From contig OX940864.1 in NCBI GenBank assembly GCA_954871525.1, positions 27,026,001 to 27,090,000 on the forward strand: DNA of 64,000 nt, written 5' to 3'. The DNA is from Parietaria judaica (Eukaryota > Streptophyta > Magnoliopsida > Rosales > Urticaceae). Below are positions 10,592 through 23,360 of this stretch, one piece after another. The translations under genes were made by a program, and so were the position numbers. The first letter of the stretch is position 1; each line of letters starts with the position of its first letter. The notes below the pieces were generated by a model, which saw only the letters and a program-made list of their open reading frames with translations, did no database searches and was not told the DNA's origin.

Positions 10592-11968
10592 GCTATGGAC
10601 TGTGTAAGTTTGCATTTGGAATTCCAATTTCCGTCATTATTATGTTCATATATACGAGTTTAATTATATATGCGTATTTTTCACAAACTTTATCAACGAA
10701 TTTACATGTATCAGAACAAATAGTATAAAAGTAATTCGCAAAACACCTACCTACTTTAGTTATATATGGAAGTTGTAAAAATATAACCGAGAATATAAAA
10801 AACCCAAAATAAAAGGAAAAATCTATTATGACTATTTTTTAGATATATTTATTTTTATTAATTATACGTTCTTGAATTTTGGCATTTATTTGTAGAAATC
10901 TATTAATCTTATATTTTCATATTGTCACTTTTATAAGTTGATAATAAAACTTATTAGTTACTCAAGCTCTATATGATTAATATTTCCCAAATATAAATAG
11001 CTGAAATTTCATAAGTTTTTCATAGTTACTCAAGCTCTAACAGATTTAACTATAAATTTCATTGTAACTTTTTACCAAGATCTATATAATAAATAGCTAT
11101 ATTCATTGTAACAGTTGTTGAAGTTGACGTAGATATAGGTTTTTCGATTACAACATAATCATATAGATGAAACAAACTATTCATAAAATATCAGGATACA
11201 ATATGGTGTCAAAAGTGTACATTTTTTACAAAAAAATAAAAGAAAAAGAAAAAGGAATTAACGGCAATATATCCGAGTGATCAATTTATTGTGTCACAAC
11301 GTAGGTTTTTCTTCTTTTTCATGCATACCTTTCAAGCCAATAAATAGAATTTGGGCTAACTCTTCTATTTACATACATATACAAATGATCACATTTACTA
11401 AAAATCATCAACGAAACTACACAACAAAAATCGAACACTCTCAAGCTTCGTTCAATGTTGATTTATTTCTTCCTATTTCAAATATTACAAAAAAAAAAAA
11501 AAAAAAAGAGCACTTACTAAGTTCAACATTGATTATTTCTAACTATTACAACATTACAATCAAATTAATCAATTTTTTAACATATTTTGTTAAAATTTAC
11601 AAGTAATACTATTTTATTGCGATTTAGAATTGAGCGCTTGCAGAGGTGAATGTTAATATATTTCCCTATTAAAATATTACAATCTAATTAATTAATTGTC
11701 TAATAATATTCAAAGGCAAATTAATACACTTAATGCAGGGTCGTTCAACAATTTTCCTATTAATATTTGAACAAACTCTTTAAATTTAAAGTGTTATATT
11801 GTATTTATACATTATTTTTATATGTTTAATCGTTAATAAACAAAAAATAAAGTACTACTAAATAAAGAAATATTTAATGTTTAATTATATCATATATGTC
11901 GTTCATCTATAATTCACATGCAAAAATAAAATTAAAATTAAAATTTTCCATCAAAATTATAAACGATA
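10592..11968. other. AT-rich intergenic sequence
   Basis: No gene, RNA or complete repeat could be recognised. Frames here are low-complexity and short. A run of about 20 A residues lies at 11488-11508. Confidence 0.6.
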
Positions 11969-12452
11969 TTTTATCGCCACTGCACTTCGTGCGGTGCCTT
12001 TCCACTAGTATTTATTAATCCATTAAAGCTATGCATAAACGTAACTATGCTGCATGATATTATAATAATAATTTATTAATATAATATTATTATTTGTTTT
12101 GTAATCACAGTGATATCATAGTTTCATGTCTATAACATTCAAGTCATAGTGCCATACAATCCATGTATATCGACAGATTTATAACTGTATATCATATTAA
12201 CATGTATATTTTATCGCCACCGCACTTCGTGCGGTGCCTTTCCACTAGTATTTATTAATCCATTAAAGCTATGCATAAACGTAACTATGCTGCATGATAT
12301 TATAATAATAATTTATTAATATAATATTATTATTTGTTTTGTAATCACAGTGATATCATAGTTTCATGTCTATAACATTCAAGTCATAGTGCCATACAAT
12401 CCATGTATATCGACAGATTTATAACTGTATATCATATTAACATGTATATTTT
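11969..12452 (+). repeat. 240-bp tandem duplication carrying Helitron-like 3' termini
   Basis: Two copies with period 240 bp are nearly identical; the one difference I noticed is T at 11981 against C at 12221. Each copy contains an 8-bp hairpin CACCGCAC-TTC-GTGCGGTG (perfect in copy 2), then CCTTTCCA, then CTAG followed by T, at 12005-12008 and 12245-12248. A GC-rich hairpin about ten bases upstream of CTRR with insertion before T is the classical Helitron 3' terminus. I could not place a convincing 5' TC end for this element. Confidence 0.7.
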
Positions 12453-13723
12453 AGTAAATACGACTACATTATTATTAAAAATTGCTGGTTTTTAAGTTAT
12501 GTATTTTTTTAACACAAAGGTTAAAGGGTATTTTAGTAAACAGTAATTAATTATATTTAAAAAAAATATCATTTAAAAAAATATATTGAGCATTCCTTTA
12601 TTAAATATAGAAGTTCAACTAAACGTTGTAATCGTTTACAATTACGATTATATTTTATTACGACTACTTTTACGATTTAAACGTGTATCAATTGGTACAC
12701 CTTGACTCTTCCTATATCAATTGGTATTAGTTAAGGGGTGAATAAATGTGTATTCGGTTCAATTTTCATCACTATTTATATAAATTACCGTATTTTTGGT
12801 TATTTCACTTTTAAAATCAAAAGCCGCGTTTTTGAGGTTAAAGATATTTCGGTTTTAAAATCAGTTGACCGAATGCAACATAATCAACATATTTTTCAAA
12901 AAATCATATTATTACTAGATAACCTAAAATAAAATAAAATAAAAAGTAACAATTGATATCAATATATGAAATCATTCAAACCGATTACCTGGCTGCCTTT
13001 ATTTAGATAAAATAATTAAAGACAATTATTTCTTATTCAAATGGAAAGAAATAAATGCATTAAATATACAAATGGTTCAAAATAAAATACACAACGACAG
13101 TTTAAGATATATTAATTAAAAAATCACGGACATATGGATTATTCTGCACATATATTAAGCGTCAAAGATTCAAAATGCTAGTATCTATCTATTTTTCTCT
13201 AAATCTCTCCCGCCATATAAATATATATATAAATAATATTTTTTTTTATACTTTATCTTAGTTAACCTATGATTAAGAAGATATATATTTATATTTATAA
13301 AAAATAAGAATCTATTATCAGTAATCGATTTAGTGCAAGATCGTAACCGCTACCATTTAGTAAAAACAGTAGAAGTTTAAACAACTTTTTTTTTTGGTTT
13401 ATAAAATCTTAGATTTTCGGCACTGTTAAAAAATGATAAATTAATGTTATCGGTTGTAGATTCACTTTAGGATCGTCTTTTGGACACCCTAGACTATTAG
13501 TGCTATTTATAAATAATAATAAAAATGACTATTCAACAAACATTCAAATCTTTTAGTATATATGCCGTAAGTATCTTAAAAATAAAATTTAAGTATTTTT
13601 TATTGATTAGCGAGTTTAGTATGTCGATTAATTTAATATCAGAATACGACACGTACTTTTTTGTGAACGATATATGAGTTTAATTTCTCATCCTGAGTGT
13701 ATTTTTGGATGCTATGTTACATG
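12453..13723. other. AT-rich intergenic sequence
   Basis: I see no supported gene. The only frame near 12738-12932 is short and low in complexity. Confidence 0.5.
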
Positions 13724-13732
13724 TTTATTTTT

Positions 13733-15217
13733 GGGAAAATTACGGCAAAAATACCCAACCTTTGGTCAAACTGTCTCCCGTGTACCCAACCTTTAAAACT
13801 GGCGGCAAAAATACTCAACCTGCGTTGACTGTGACTCTGGCATAAAAACGTTAATTTTTCCGTCAACATGCCTCATGTGGCCGTTAGCGGCAAAAATACC
13901 CAACCTTTTTTTTTAGAAAAAAAATATTTTTTAATTTTTTTAATTTATATATATTTTTTTACTTGATTAGTGATAATTACTTGAATTCCAAATACATGGA
14001 ATAACACAAAAGTTAGTCAAAACATCAATTGATTTCTTAATGTGCTTGTATAAGCTATATTTGGTAATAAAAATCTTATTATTATGAGTAATTTTATACA
14101 TAATGTTATGGGTATTTTAAGTAATTTGAACATGGTTTTAAAAATAGGTATCCGGATTTCCGGATCGGGATACGAGTAGTGATTTTCATATACCCGGAAA
14201 ACCGGATCCGGATATGGGTAGTTCAAAAAAATAGGATACCCGCTCTGGTTACAGCCTTACCCTTTTCATTGGTAATTGACCGTTTTAGATCGAATTAATA
14301 TAGTCAATCAATGTTTCCGTATTGAAAAAAAATGGCTTAAAAATATTACTGGTAAAAAAATATTATCAATAATCAATATGGCTTGATTAGTAATAATTGG
14401 CTAAAAGACCTCCCTTGGGATCCCATTAAAATTCGTACCCTTAAATACGATGCTTAGAAATATGAATAGTGTCGAAGGAATCTATGAAACACAATGAAAA
14501 CTCATACCCGCGCCTCTGCTTACGCCATCAGGCTGACGTAAGCCCTTCTGAGAGCGCGTGAGGAGGGCAGGAGACGCGTGGTGGATTATGTGGGGCCTGT
14601 GGGGCCGCCTGAGGTGCTCCCGACCCACTTTAAGGGTTTCGGGAGCGTTCCATGACCATTTCTTGCAAACTTAATGACTTTTGAGTATTTTTATATTTCT
14701 GGAAACATCTAGACACTTTATTTTGCGAAAACGGACTTCCGGTGAATATCTCGGACTAAAATTGACTTTATTTAAAAAAAATTAATTATATAACTTTCTT
14801 TTTATTGATTTTTTTTTAAAATCAATTACTTAAAATACCCGTATCATTGTGTTTAAAATTTCTCATAATAATAAGATTTTTACAACAAATATAGCTTATA
14901 CAAGCACATTAAGAAATCAATTGATGTTTTGACTAACTTTTGTGTTATTCCATGTATTTGGAATTCAATTAATCATCACTAATCAAGTAAAAAATATATA
15001 TAAATTAAAAAAATTAAAAAATATTTTTTTTTCTAAAAAAAAAAGGTTGGGTATTTTTGCCGCTAACGGCCACATGAGGCATGTTAACGGAAAAATTAAC
15101 GTTTTTATGCCAGAGTCACAGTCAACGCAGGTTGGGTATTTTTGCCGCCAGTTTTAAAGGTTGGGTACACGGGAGGCAGTTTGACCAAAGGTTGGGTATT
15201 TTTGCCGTAATTTTCCC
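13733..15217. mobile_element. Mutator-like element with 356-bp terminal inverted repeats and 9-bp TSD
   Basis: The left arm 13733-14088 begins GGGAAAATTACGGCAAAAAT and its reverse complement forms the right arm 14862-15217. The element is flanked by the exact 9-bp direct repeat TTTATTTTT (13724-13732 and 15218-15226). Long terminal inverted repeats with 9-bp target duplications are diagnostic of Mutator-like elements. No transposase is present. The interior carries an LTR fragment related to the Tat LTR. Confidence 0.9.
14573..14846 (-). mobile_element. Tat-type LTR fragment nested in the Mutator-like element
   Basis: The minus strand starts TGATACGGGTATTTTAAG at 14846 and is collinear with the LTR block at 10591-10305. 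Shared landmarks are ATATTCACCGGAAG, CGTTTTCG and GGCCCCACAGGCCCC. The fragment may extend further left towards 14400, but no homologue is available there to fix its end and no target duplication was found. Confidence 0.6.
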
Positions 15218-15565
15218 TTTATTTTTTATGTATATAAATATTATTATTATAATACTATAGTCATAATTCATTGACTTGTGATGAATATATTTTAGACAAG
15301 ACGTGACCAGACAAGATAGGGGAATTAACCCAGGCTCCTTGAATCATATATATATATATTTTTTTTTTTTTTTGAAAGAACCTTGAATCAAATATTTCAA
15401 CGTATTAATGTCGATTCCTCAACTATATCTGACATATGACAGCTAATTACAAGTTAGTATAGCTCCTAAAAATTAAAATTGCACTATATACTTGTTCTAT
15501 AATAATGATTAACAAACGCTAGATCTACTCAAATTTAGCGAAATTAGCAGTTATGTCCTATAATA

Positions 15566-16866
15566 GGTAAATTGCGGCTAAAATACCTAAAGTATGAAAA
15601 ATTTGTATTTATATGCCCAATATTTTTTTTTGTGGCTAAAATGCCTAAGCTTGCTTCTGTTAGCCGATTTGGTCGCTCCCGTCTATTTTCAAAATTTTCC
15701 GTTACTCTCTGCCACGTAGACTCGCCAGCCAGGCCACGTCAAATGCTAAAAAATAAGTGTAAATTGCGGCTAAAATACCCAAAGTTTGAATTTTTTTACT
15801 TATATACCCAAAGTTTGAACAATTTGTAGTTATAGACAATCTTATGTACTTAAAACAATTCCACGTATGACTGTATGCAAGGTTTTATTTTCTTCTTTGT
15901 TCAGCAAGTTTTTGGATGATTAGAGTAGCCAGAATGAATAAAAAAACGACGCCCAGTTAATAACGACACAGAACTAAAGACGACAAAATTTCTACAACAT
16001 TTAAAAACGAAAATAATATATAAAATAACATATAAAAACTGAAAACAACATAATTTTAACAACAATTAAAACGACACAATTACAACTACAAACGACAAAT
16101 AAAATATGATAATATCAAAACATAAATAAACTTATATTTTCGATTATAAATGATGTAAATGATTTTAAACTTGTAAAATAAAAAATAAACTTCACTCAAT
16201 TCCAAATATAAAACCATACCATTTTCATAATTTAGTCACAATATACTAAAATATTCCAAATTATGACATCTCAGTGGAGTACCAAAACATCAGTCAAAGT
16301 GGTACCAAAATATCAAAAGTAAACTCTCCAAATTATCACATCTTCATGGAGTACCAAAATATGAAGCTAAACTTCCCAAAATACTTAGATATTCAGTCAA
16401 AGAAATACTGCCTAAACATCTCTATGGTTCTGCGATGCTTGTTCCGCTCTCTCTCTCCCGGGAGTCATTTTTTTATTCCTTCTTGCAACTCTAATCATCC
16501 AAAAACTTGCTGAACAAATAAAAAAAAATAAAACCTTGCATACAGTCATACGTGGAATTGTTTTAAGTACACATAATTGTGTATATAAATACAAAAATGT
16601 TCAAACTTTGGGTATATAAGTACAAATTTTTCAAACTTTGGGTATATAAGTAAAAAAGTTTCAAACTTCGAGTATTTTAGCCGCAGTATACCCTTATTTT
16701 TTAGCATCTGACGTGGCTTGGCTGGCGAGTCTACATGGCAGAAGTAACGGAAAAAGTTGAAAATAGACGGGAGGGACCAAATTGACTAACGGAAGCAAGT
16801 TTAGACATTTTAGCCACCAAAAAAAAAAAATAGGTATATATGTAGTATTTTAGCCGCAATTTCTTC
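15566..16866. mobile_element. Mutator-like element with long terminal inverted repeats
   Basis: The left arm starts GGTAAATTGCGGCTAAAATA and the right arm ends in the inverted form ATTTTAGCCGCAATTTCTTC. Arms of about 370 bp share blocks such as CATACAGTCATACGTGGAAT in inverted orientation. Flanks CCTATAATA and CATATAATA agree at 8 of 9 positions, so the target duplication is imperfect. Blocks resembling the terminal TIR occur twice near the left end, showing internal duplication. There is no transposase. Confidence 0.75.
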
Positions 16867-17838
16867 CATATAATATAAATATAAATAACGTCATTAATTA
16901 ATGTCATATAAGCTTGGAGATGCTTATTAGAATATTACTATATATTTTTCTTAAATTGCAATTGTAGTTATATTTGTTTTTCAATTGCAATTTAACTTCT
17001 ACATTTGTATACAACTATACATAATCTTTCAATGAATTGATATAATAGTATGACTAATCAATTTTTAAATACAAATAGTATATATATTTTTAAAAAATCT
17101 ATTGATAAACCCGTCGTTTTGTGGTCATAACTTTAACTTGTGGAGCAAGTAAACTTGCATAGCAAGTTTGCATATTACGTTTGTTTGATTAATTTTTTAC
17201 TATTCTATTACCTAAACTTGAGTGTCAAGTTTGTGAGGGTAAATTTGGTAATTTTAATAGGTGAGTGTATCTATAGATAACACCCTATGCTTGTATTTGA
17301 TTATTAACTCCCTTGTATTCAACATTGTTATAGTCAGAGAATTTCTCACTATTCTTCTTGCCTTCTCATTCCCATTACTGCCTATATATACACTTATATG
17401 TATAATCAGAGTGTGTCTCAGCGTGGAGATTTGCAAACCCTATTGTCGTTTGTCATTGCACATTTCGCGCCGCGTGTTTCGGTAAAGCGATGAGAGTGGG
17501 AATCAACACGTTTTACGTTAAACCGATAAAATCTAATCAGTAACTTTCTAAAAACCCATCAGTAAAACAGTTATCCGTCAACATACCAATTAAATAGAGT
17601 TTGTAGTTTTTAATCGGTATCGTTTTTTAAAACCTTGATCTGCAGTATCGTAGTACAATTTCTTTCCCTCTTCGTTCTTTCACTCACTTTATTTTTTTTC
17701 TTCTAAAATAGTAAAATAGTATTTTTTTTTCCTCTCTTTATCAATATTGTAAATATTAGGCTTGTTTATTATAGTTATATTATCATGAAGCATTTTCATT
17801 AAGATATAATATAACATGAAACTTTTTTATTGAGATAT

Positions 17839-17869
<31 letters not shown>

Positions 17870-18026
17870 AGTTTATTGTTCGGGCTTGGGGAATCAACCT
17901 ATATATTTTTTTATAATAGGGCTGACCCTGGATACAAACACATGTGAAACGAAAACAGAAACTTCGCACACTGCAAACACAAGCACTTATTATGATGGCA
18001 GAAGACTTAAACATTACGTAACATCT
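16867..18026. other. AT-rich sequence downstream of the first P450 gene
   Basis: No gene is recognised. A TA microsatellite lies at about 17841-17866. The region is the 3' flank of the CYP72A-like gene, so its polyadenylation signals should fall just left of 18027, but I cannot pick one with confidence. Confidence 0.4.
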
Positions 18027-20300
18027 TTAAAAAGCCTTACGTAAAACAACGTGAACGCCATGCTGCGGTTCGAGAACCAAAACGGAGGTCGGAGCGTGAG
18101 TGTATGACGACGATAGCTCCAAAGAAAAGCGCTGCAGAATCATCACTACTGCGATTTTGAGCTCAACCATCGCAAAGTTCTGCCCGATGCAAGCGCGAGT
18201 ACCCCAAGAGAAAGGAAAATAGCTAGTACTCTTTCCCTTTGTTGCTTTGGAGATTCCTTCTTCGAACCTCTCGGGTTTGAACTCTTTCGCGTCCTCACCC
18301 CATAAGTCGGTGTCATAGTGGACCAAAATGGCCGGCATGGTTACCTGAACTCCGGCCGGAAGGGTCAAGTTTCCCAGCTTCGTCTCTTTATGGAATGTTT
18401 CACGACCTTGGGCGATTATTGGCGGATATACTCTAAGCACTTCGTTCAATATCATGGTCACCTGCAAAAGTTATATATGCTAGTAAATAACTATATGGCT
18501 TAACTCACATTAGCTAAGAAATACTAGGGAAATTTGTTTCATTATATCTTTTATTTTATTTGTCACAAATAAACACCCTCTATTTTTTGAACAACCATAA
18601 ACCTCCAAATGCAATTTGAGTTCGACAATATATATACACTCTATGTTCCTATTTTTTAATTAATTTTAAGAAAATTAAAAACAACTCAAATTGCCGATTA
18701 ATATTTAAAAAAAAAAAATAGGGTCTATTTAATAAAACTAAAATTAGAGGGTATCATAAAATAAAATTTTACATTTATGTATAAGAAAAGCGCAGTTTTG
18801 AGTTTTCAAAAAATTAAAATTGATAGGAAGGTGTGAAAGTGAAAGTAAAGTATACATTGAGAGTATTTTTACTGGCTTCGAAAATAAAAATGTATATTTT
18901 TGTACAGTTGAAAAATTAAAAGTATATAAAAGAAAATTTTCATTTGTATTAATTGTTAATATATAACATATATATAAATATTATAAATAGATTGACAAAT
19001 AAAATTTATTCAAAGAGTTGAATTAAAAAAATCATAGTCGGAATTAACTAGTACCGAGTAAATCTTAAAGAAAAATTTCAATTCTTGGAAAAAGTCGAAG
19101 TATGAAATTTCGGTTAAGAAATGAAACGGAACTGAAATCCCGGCTTTCACTACCAACATGTCTAGTACTAAAAATTAAAAGAACAAGATTTTTGGTGTAA
19201 TTAGTTACCACTTTGAGACGCATTAAGCCATCATAATCAGGATTTTTGTGACCAAAAGTTTTGATGACCTCCTCCCTCGCACGAGTTTGCCAGTCGGGAA
19301 ACCTACTGAGCATGACGACTGTCCACGCAAGCAATGCTGCAGTATTGTCGTGGCCGGCGAAGTAGAACAATTTGCATTCATCGACAACTTCCTGAAAGCT
19401 CATCCCAACGCTCTTATTGTTCCCGCTTTCCCTTATTTCTCTCTCATTCGATTCCAGAAGAACGCCTAACAAGTCGTTATTATTCGTTGCTTCACTCAGC
19501 ATTGCCTTCTTTCTTTTGCGCACCAACTCAGCCAGCAACTCGTCCAATTCACTCTTCATCTTCCTCATCCTCCTATTGGTCTTTGTCGGCAGATAACTGC
19601 ATTTTGTTTTTGGATTGATAGGTGTTTTTGGGTATGATTGCGGTATGAATTATAGCAGATTTAAGTGATCAATCACTTGAGCTAGTACCGGTCTTTGATC
19701 TGCATGCATTATATAATAAGTATATATAATGCGTGCAGATCAAAGATTATATTAGGTTATTAAAGTAGTTGAGTGAGTGTTCGTACAATAATAGTTAAAA
19801 CATAAAATTCAGACAATAAATGAGTGATCAGTTAGGGTTTAAATTAAAATTGGCACTGAATAAATTGGATGGAAAAGAAGTTTTAGTGTATTTCTAGCAT
19901 ACTAATACCTGTCCAAATTGTTCGACTCAAGTTTGGTTTCAAAAGTAAAAGAAAAGATGTACAAATTTATAGTTGTAAGTTTCTCGATACCATATGTAAT
20001 TTAGTATATGTTTCGATAGAAAGGTAGAAATGGGCACTAGTTTCTTTATAATTATGTTTCGAGCTGTGTTTCAACCTCTTAGAAGATTTTATAAGAATCC
20101 TTTAATTAAAAAACTGTAGATGTTATTTTTTTCTTCTAAATATGGACAAAAAAATAAGTAAGTTACGAAAAAAAATAAAAAATTGCACGTTTCATCTATT
20201 GAAACAAAACATATGTTAATAGACTTTGACAACTTTTACTTTAATAAGAAGTTTGGAAATATGCCACCTCAAATTTCAAGAAGTTTGATAATTTCTGTTT

Positions 20301-20355
<55 letters not shown>

Positions 20356-21505
20356 TTACCTCCAACCAGGAATGCCGATGGAAAGTAAGCATTCCATAAC
20401 GATCTCGGCCAGATGTCTCTGGATCTCGAATACTCTTTTACCTTCCTTGTAACTGCTCCCGAAGGATGTTCGGGCAATGGCGTCGCTGATACTGTTGAGA
20501 ATGTCAGGCCACACATCTAACTCACAGCTTCCATGGCCGACGCTTGCTAAGCTCTCCCAATTGCTTAGTATCTCGCCGAAGCTTATATGGAAAGCCGGAA
20601 TCATGAGCTGCACCATATGGTGGATAATTATTTTTCTATACTTTCTATTCTAATAAATTTAGGGTTTAGGGTTTTACATAATTTCTTAAATCTCTGGGAT
20701 AGGAATGACCTGTTATCCATGTCTCTTATAAGAAAAAACAAAAACCAATTCTCCTTACGTATCATCAAATTTTGGTATGCTATTTGAGAAAACAAACCAT
20801 ACAACATATACATGAAACATGTTATGCTGCATATATAATTTATTTTGGAATTAAACCTCCTAATGTTTTTTTTTTCAGTTGAATATTTTTTTTTCTAGAT
20901 CAAATGTTGATGACTTCCCCCTGAGTTTGTATTTTTTTTATTTTATCCTTTACATAATAAAATGACTAAATAGCAATGACTTTGTACTTTTGTCCTTTTT
21001 AGCCCTTCCGTTAAATTTTCAACACTTTTTTCTTTAGTTTTTAGCTTTGTGTCACTTATACGAGATGCTAAAACTTGTGTTTAGTTTACTGAACTTTTAA
21101 TTTAGTAAAATCTTATTAGTACACAATTTATTAAATTTTAGCCCTGTATAGCCATACAATTTCTTGGCTATACAATTTCTATTTTCGACCTTATGTAGAC
21201 CGGGTTTTATAAATTTTCCTTGTATAATCCTCAACTTTGTTTTTTTTTTTTTTTTTTTTATCTCTGTTAGACCCTTTAAACGTTCCATTGGTAACTTGAG
21301 CGAAAGACAACATATAAATACTACAAAAATTAGTGAAGGTACGTCACGATAAAAATACAAAATCAGGGGCATGATATAGTCCTTTGACAAAATGAGGGCC
21401 ACATAAGGATAATAATACCAAGTCAGGGGTTTCTTGTAACATTTCTAATATAAAATGTGGATATACTTGTACATGTTACTAGACAAAAATATTAGTTTCA
21501 GTCTC

Positions 21506-21545
<40 letters not shown>

Positions 21546-21915
21546 TTATTATTAGTAATTTATAATAAGATCGGGTAAGTAAATAAATTTTATAAACACT
21601 GGTTATAAAATAGAATATTATGTCCTGAAACAAATTTAAGAGATATGTTACAACGAATAAAAATATAAAACATGTTAAGGGTCGTAATACTGAGTATAAT
21701 AAAATTTGAGTAATTTACTCTTTTTAATGCCTCAAAAAAAAAAAAAAAAACAAAACAAAACAAAACAAAAGTGAGCTTATAATTCTTTTTAGAGTGATAA
21801 GTTAATGTTTTCTTATGAACCTAATTTTATTATTCTATTTTACCTTGATCCTCCTCGATGTGAAGCTCTGATAAATATCTATGAATCTAAGTACGTAGGT
21901 ACAAACTACAAACCA

Positions 21916-21954
<39 letters not shown>

Positions 21955-23307
21955 AGTACCTTGAGTTTCTCGACTTGATAGGCAGGGGTGAGAATCCTGC
22001 GATGTTTGACCCATTTGTCACCCTCATAAATGGCGAGACCTGAGACTAGAGATTTGATGATTGGACTCAAAGGAGGCTTTGGAAAGTCGTTGAGCTTTGT
22101 GAATAGTTCCTTTAACTCATCAGGATCCATGATCGTCAACCTTGGTGTTGGACCAATCCATATGAATGATCTTTTACCTACAACATTTTAGATTTCAGCA
22201 ATAATAAAAAAAGATATAACGAATTAATGTAAGTGAAATTAGTGTTTTCAATGAGAGTGATTTACACACACAAAAAAAAAAAAACAGTGTTTCTTTTCTA
22301 TTTATTTATCATGTTTTGCTACCGAACACCTTTATTTCTTCTCCAATTAATAACTAATTTTAATAATATTATTAGAAGAATTTGTTTTTCCAAAAAATTA
22401 GAAATATCAAAGTTCAAAAAACTCAAGTAAATTGATTATTTAAAATAAGGGTGTGGATGACTTTAATTGGGTCGAGCCCAGGCAATAACTCAATCCGATC
22501 CTATATTGTTATTGGATTTCAGAAAAGTGATCGACCCAACCCAAATTTTTTGAAGGCCCAATCCAATCTACCTGAAAAATTATGGGTTGGGTTGGGCATG
22601 GTCATTAGACTGAAATAAAAATAAAAATACTCTTTTTTTTTTTACCAAATAACACTTAAAATTAAACTTTCAATCAATAAACATAAATTTAATATAATGG
22701 TTATAAATATTCAATTCAAAAACTAAACATTATTATAGTTTTAAACATTCAATAAAGGAAGTATTAAACATAGTTGTAAACTAAATTAGACATGTAGTCG
22801 TAAACATAAAATAATAACTAAACATAAAACGAGACTCTAATAACTTGTTTGAGTCAATTGGGCCGGCCCAACTCCAACCCGACTATTTATTCGGGTTGGA
22901 ACCCAACCTAATAATTATTGGGTTAATTGAGTTGGGTTGGACCGTTGGGTCGAGTTATTTTTTTTGAAGACCCTTAAAGTTGTAAAGATATGGTTATTTT
23001 TAAAAGTTAGAGACTACATAAACACACCATATTTCTTAAGTGTCTGAGAGACGATGGGAGCGGCGCGAGACAAGATATCATCATCGAGACCGATAGGCTT
23101 AGCCTTGGCCTCGTTGTGCATCCGCCAAGCGTCTCTCATATCTCCGATGAGAAACCGATAAGGATTGCCCCGAAAGCCCTGCTTTCTGAGTAGTCTCTCG
23201 AGCCTCTTCGGCCTCAGCCACACCCAGTTAACCACTTTCCACGCCCAGTATGTGCCTATCGCTCCAAGCACAAGGCTGCAGTACATTGCCACTGAAACCT
23301 CTTCCAT
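18027..23307 (-). CDS. Cytochrome P450, CYP72A-like (five exons, complete)
   Basis: Exons are 23307-23028, 22177-21960, 20607-20360, 19596-19209 and 18461-18027. All introns are GT-AG, and the joined frame is 1569 nt, 522 codons plus stop, which is normal for CYP72A. Residues 8-25 form the ER membrane anchor, followed by [20 protein letters not shown], typical of the clan. The I-helix oxygen-activation motif is AGHDNT (329-334), where AGxxTT is usual. The K-helix ExxR is E385-R388, PERF is 441-444, and the haem-binding [10 protein letters not shown] has the ligand Cys469. The product should be an ER-bound monooxygenase using NADPH-P450 reductase. CYP72A enzymes act on terpenoids and related plant metabolites, but the substrate here cannot be inferred. 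A paralogue with identical exon phases lies upstream at 33-51 kb. Confidence 0.93.
20304..20354. repeat. TA microsatellite next to a P450 splice donor
   Basis: About 50 bp of pure TA repeat. On the minus strand it begins directly after the GTAAG donor of P450 intron 3 (exon 3 ends at 20360). Length changes here would alter sequence from intron position +6 onward. Confidence 0.9.
22446..22978. mobile_element. Putative hAT-like MITE in intron 1 of the first P450 gene
   Basis: The block begins AGGGTGTGGATGAC and ends with the roughly inverted TTTGAAGACCCT. It is filled with TTGGGTTGGGT-type motifs in both orientations, including ATTGGGCCGGCCCAA. This resembles common plant MITEs with GGGTTGGGT subterminal repeats. 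The flanks do not give a clean 8-bp duplication, so the boundaries and the hAT assignment are tentative. Confidence 0.45.
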
Positions 23308-23348
23308 TGTTGTTGCCTTTCAGATATTAATCCACTCCGATGAATTGG

Positions 23349-23359
23349 CATATATATAG
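23349..23359 (-). promoter_or_regulatory. Probable TATA box of the first P450 gene
   Basis: The minus strand reads CTCTCTATATATATGCC about 45 nt before the ATG at 23307, a plausible spacing for a short leader. The call rests on position and consensus only. Confidence 0.5.
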
Positions 23360-23360
23360 A

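Noticed and set aside
20905..21440. Another inverted-repeat element with CCCCTGA...TTTGTATT ends
   Set aside because: The two ends match only in short blocks and no target duplication was found. It was left out as too weak.
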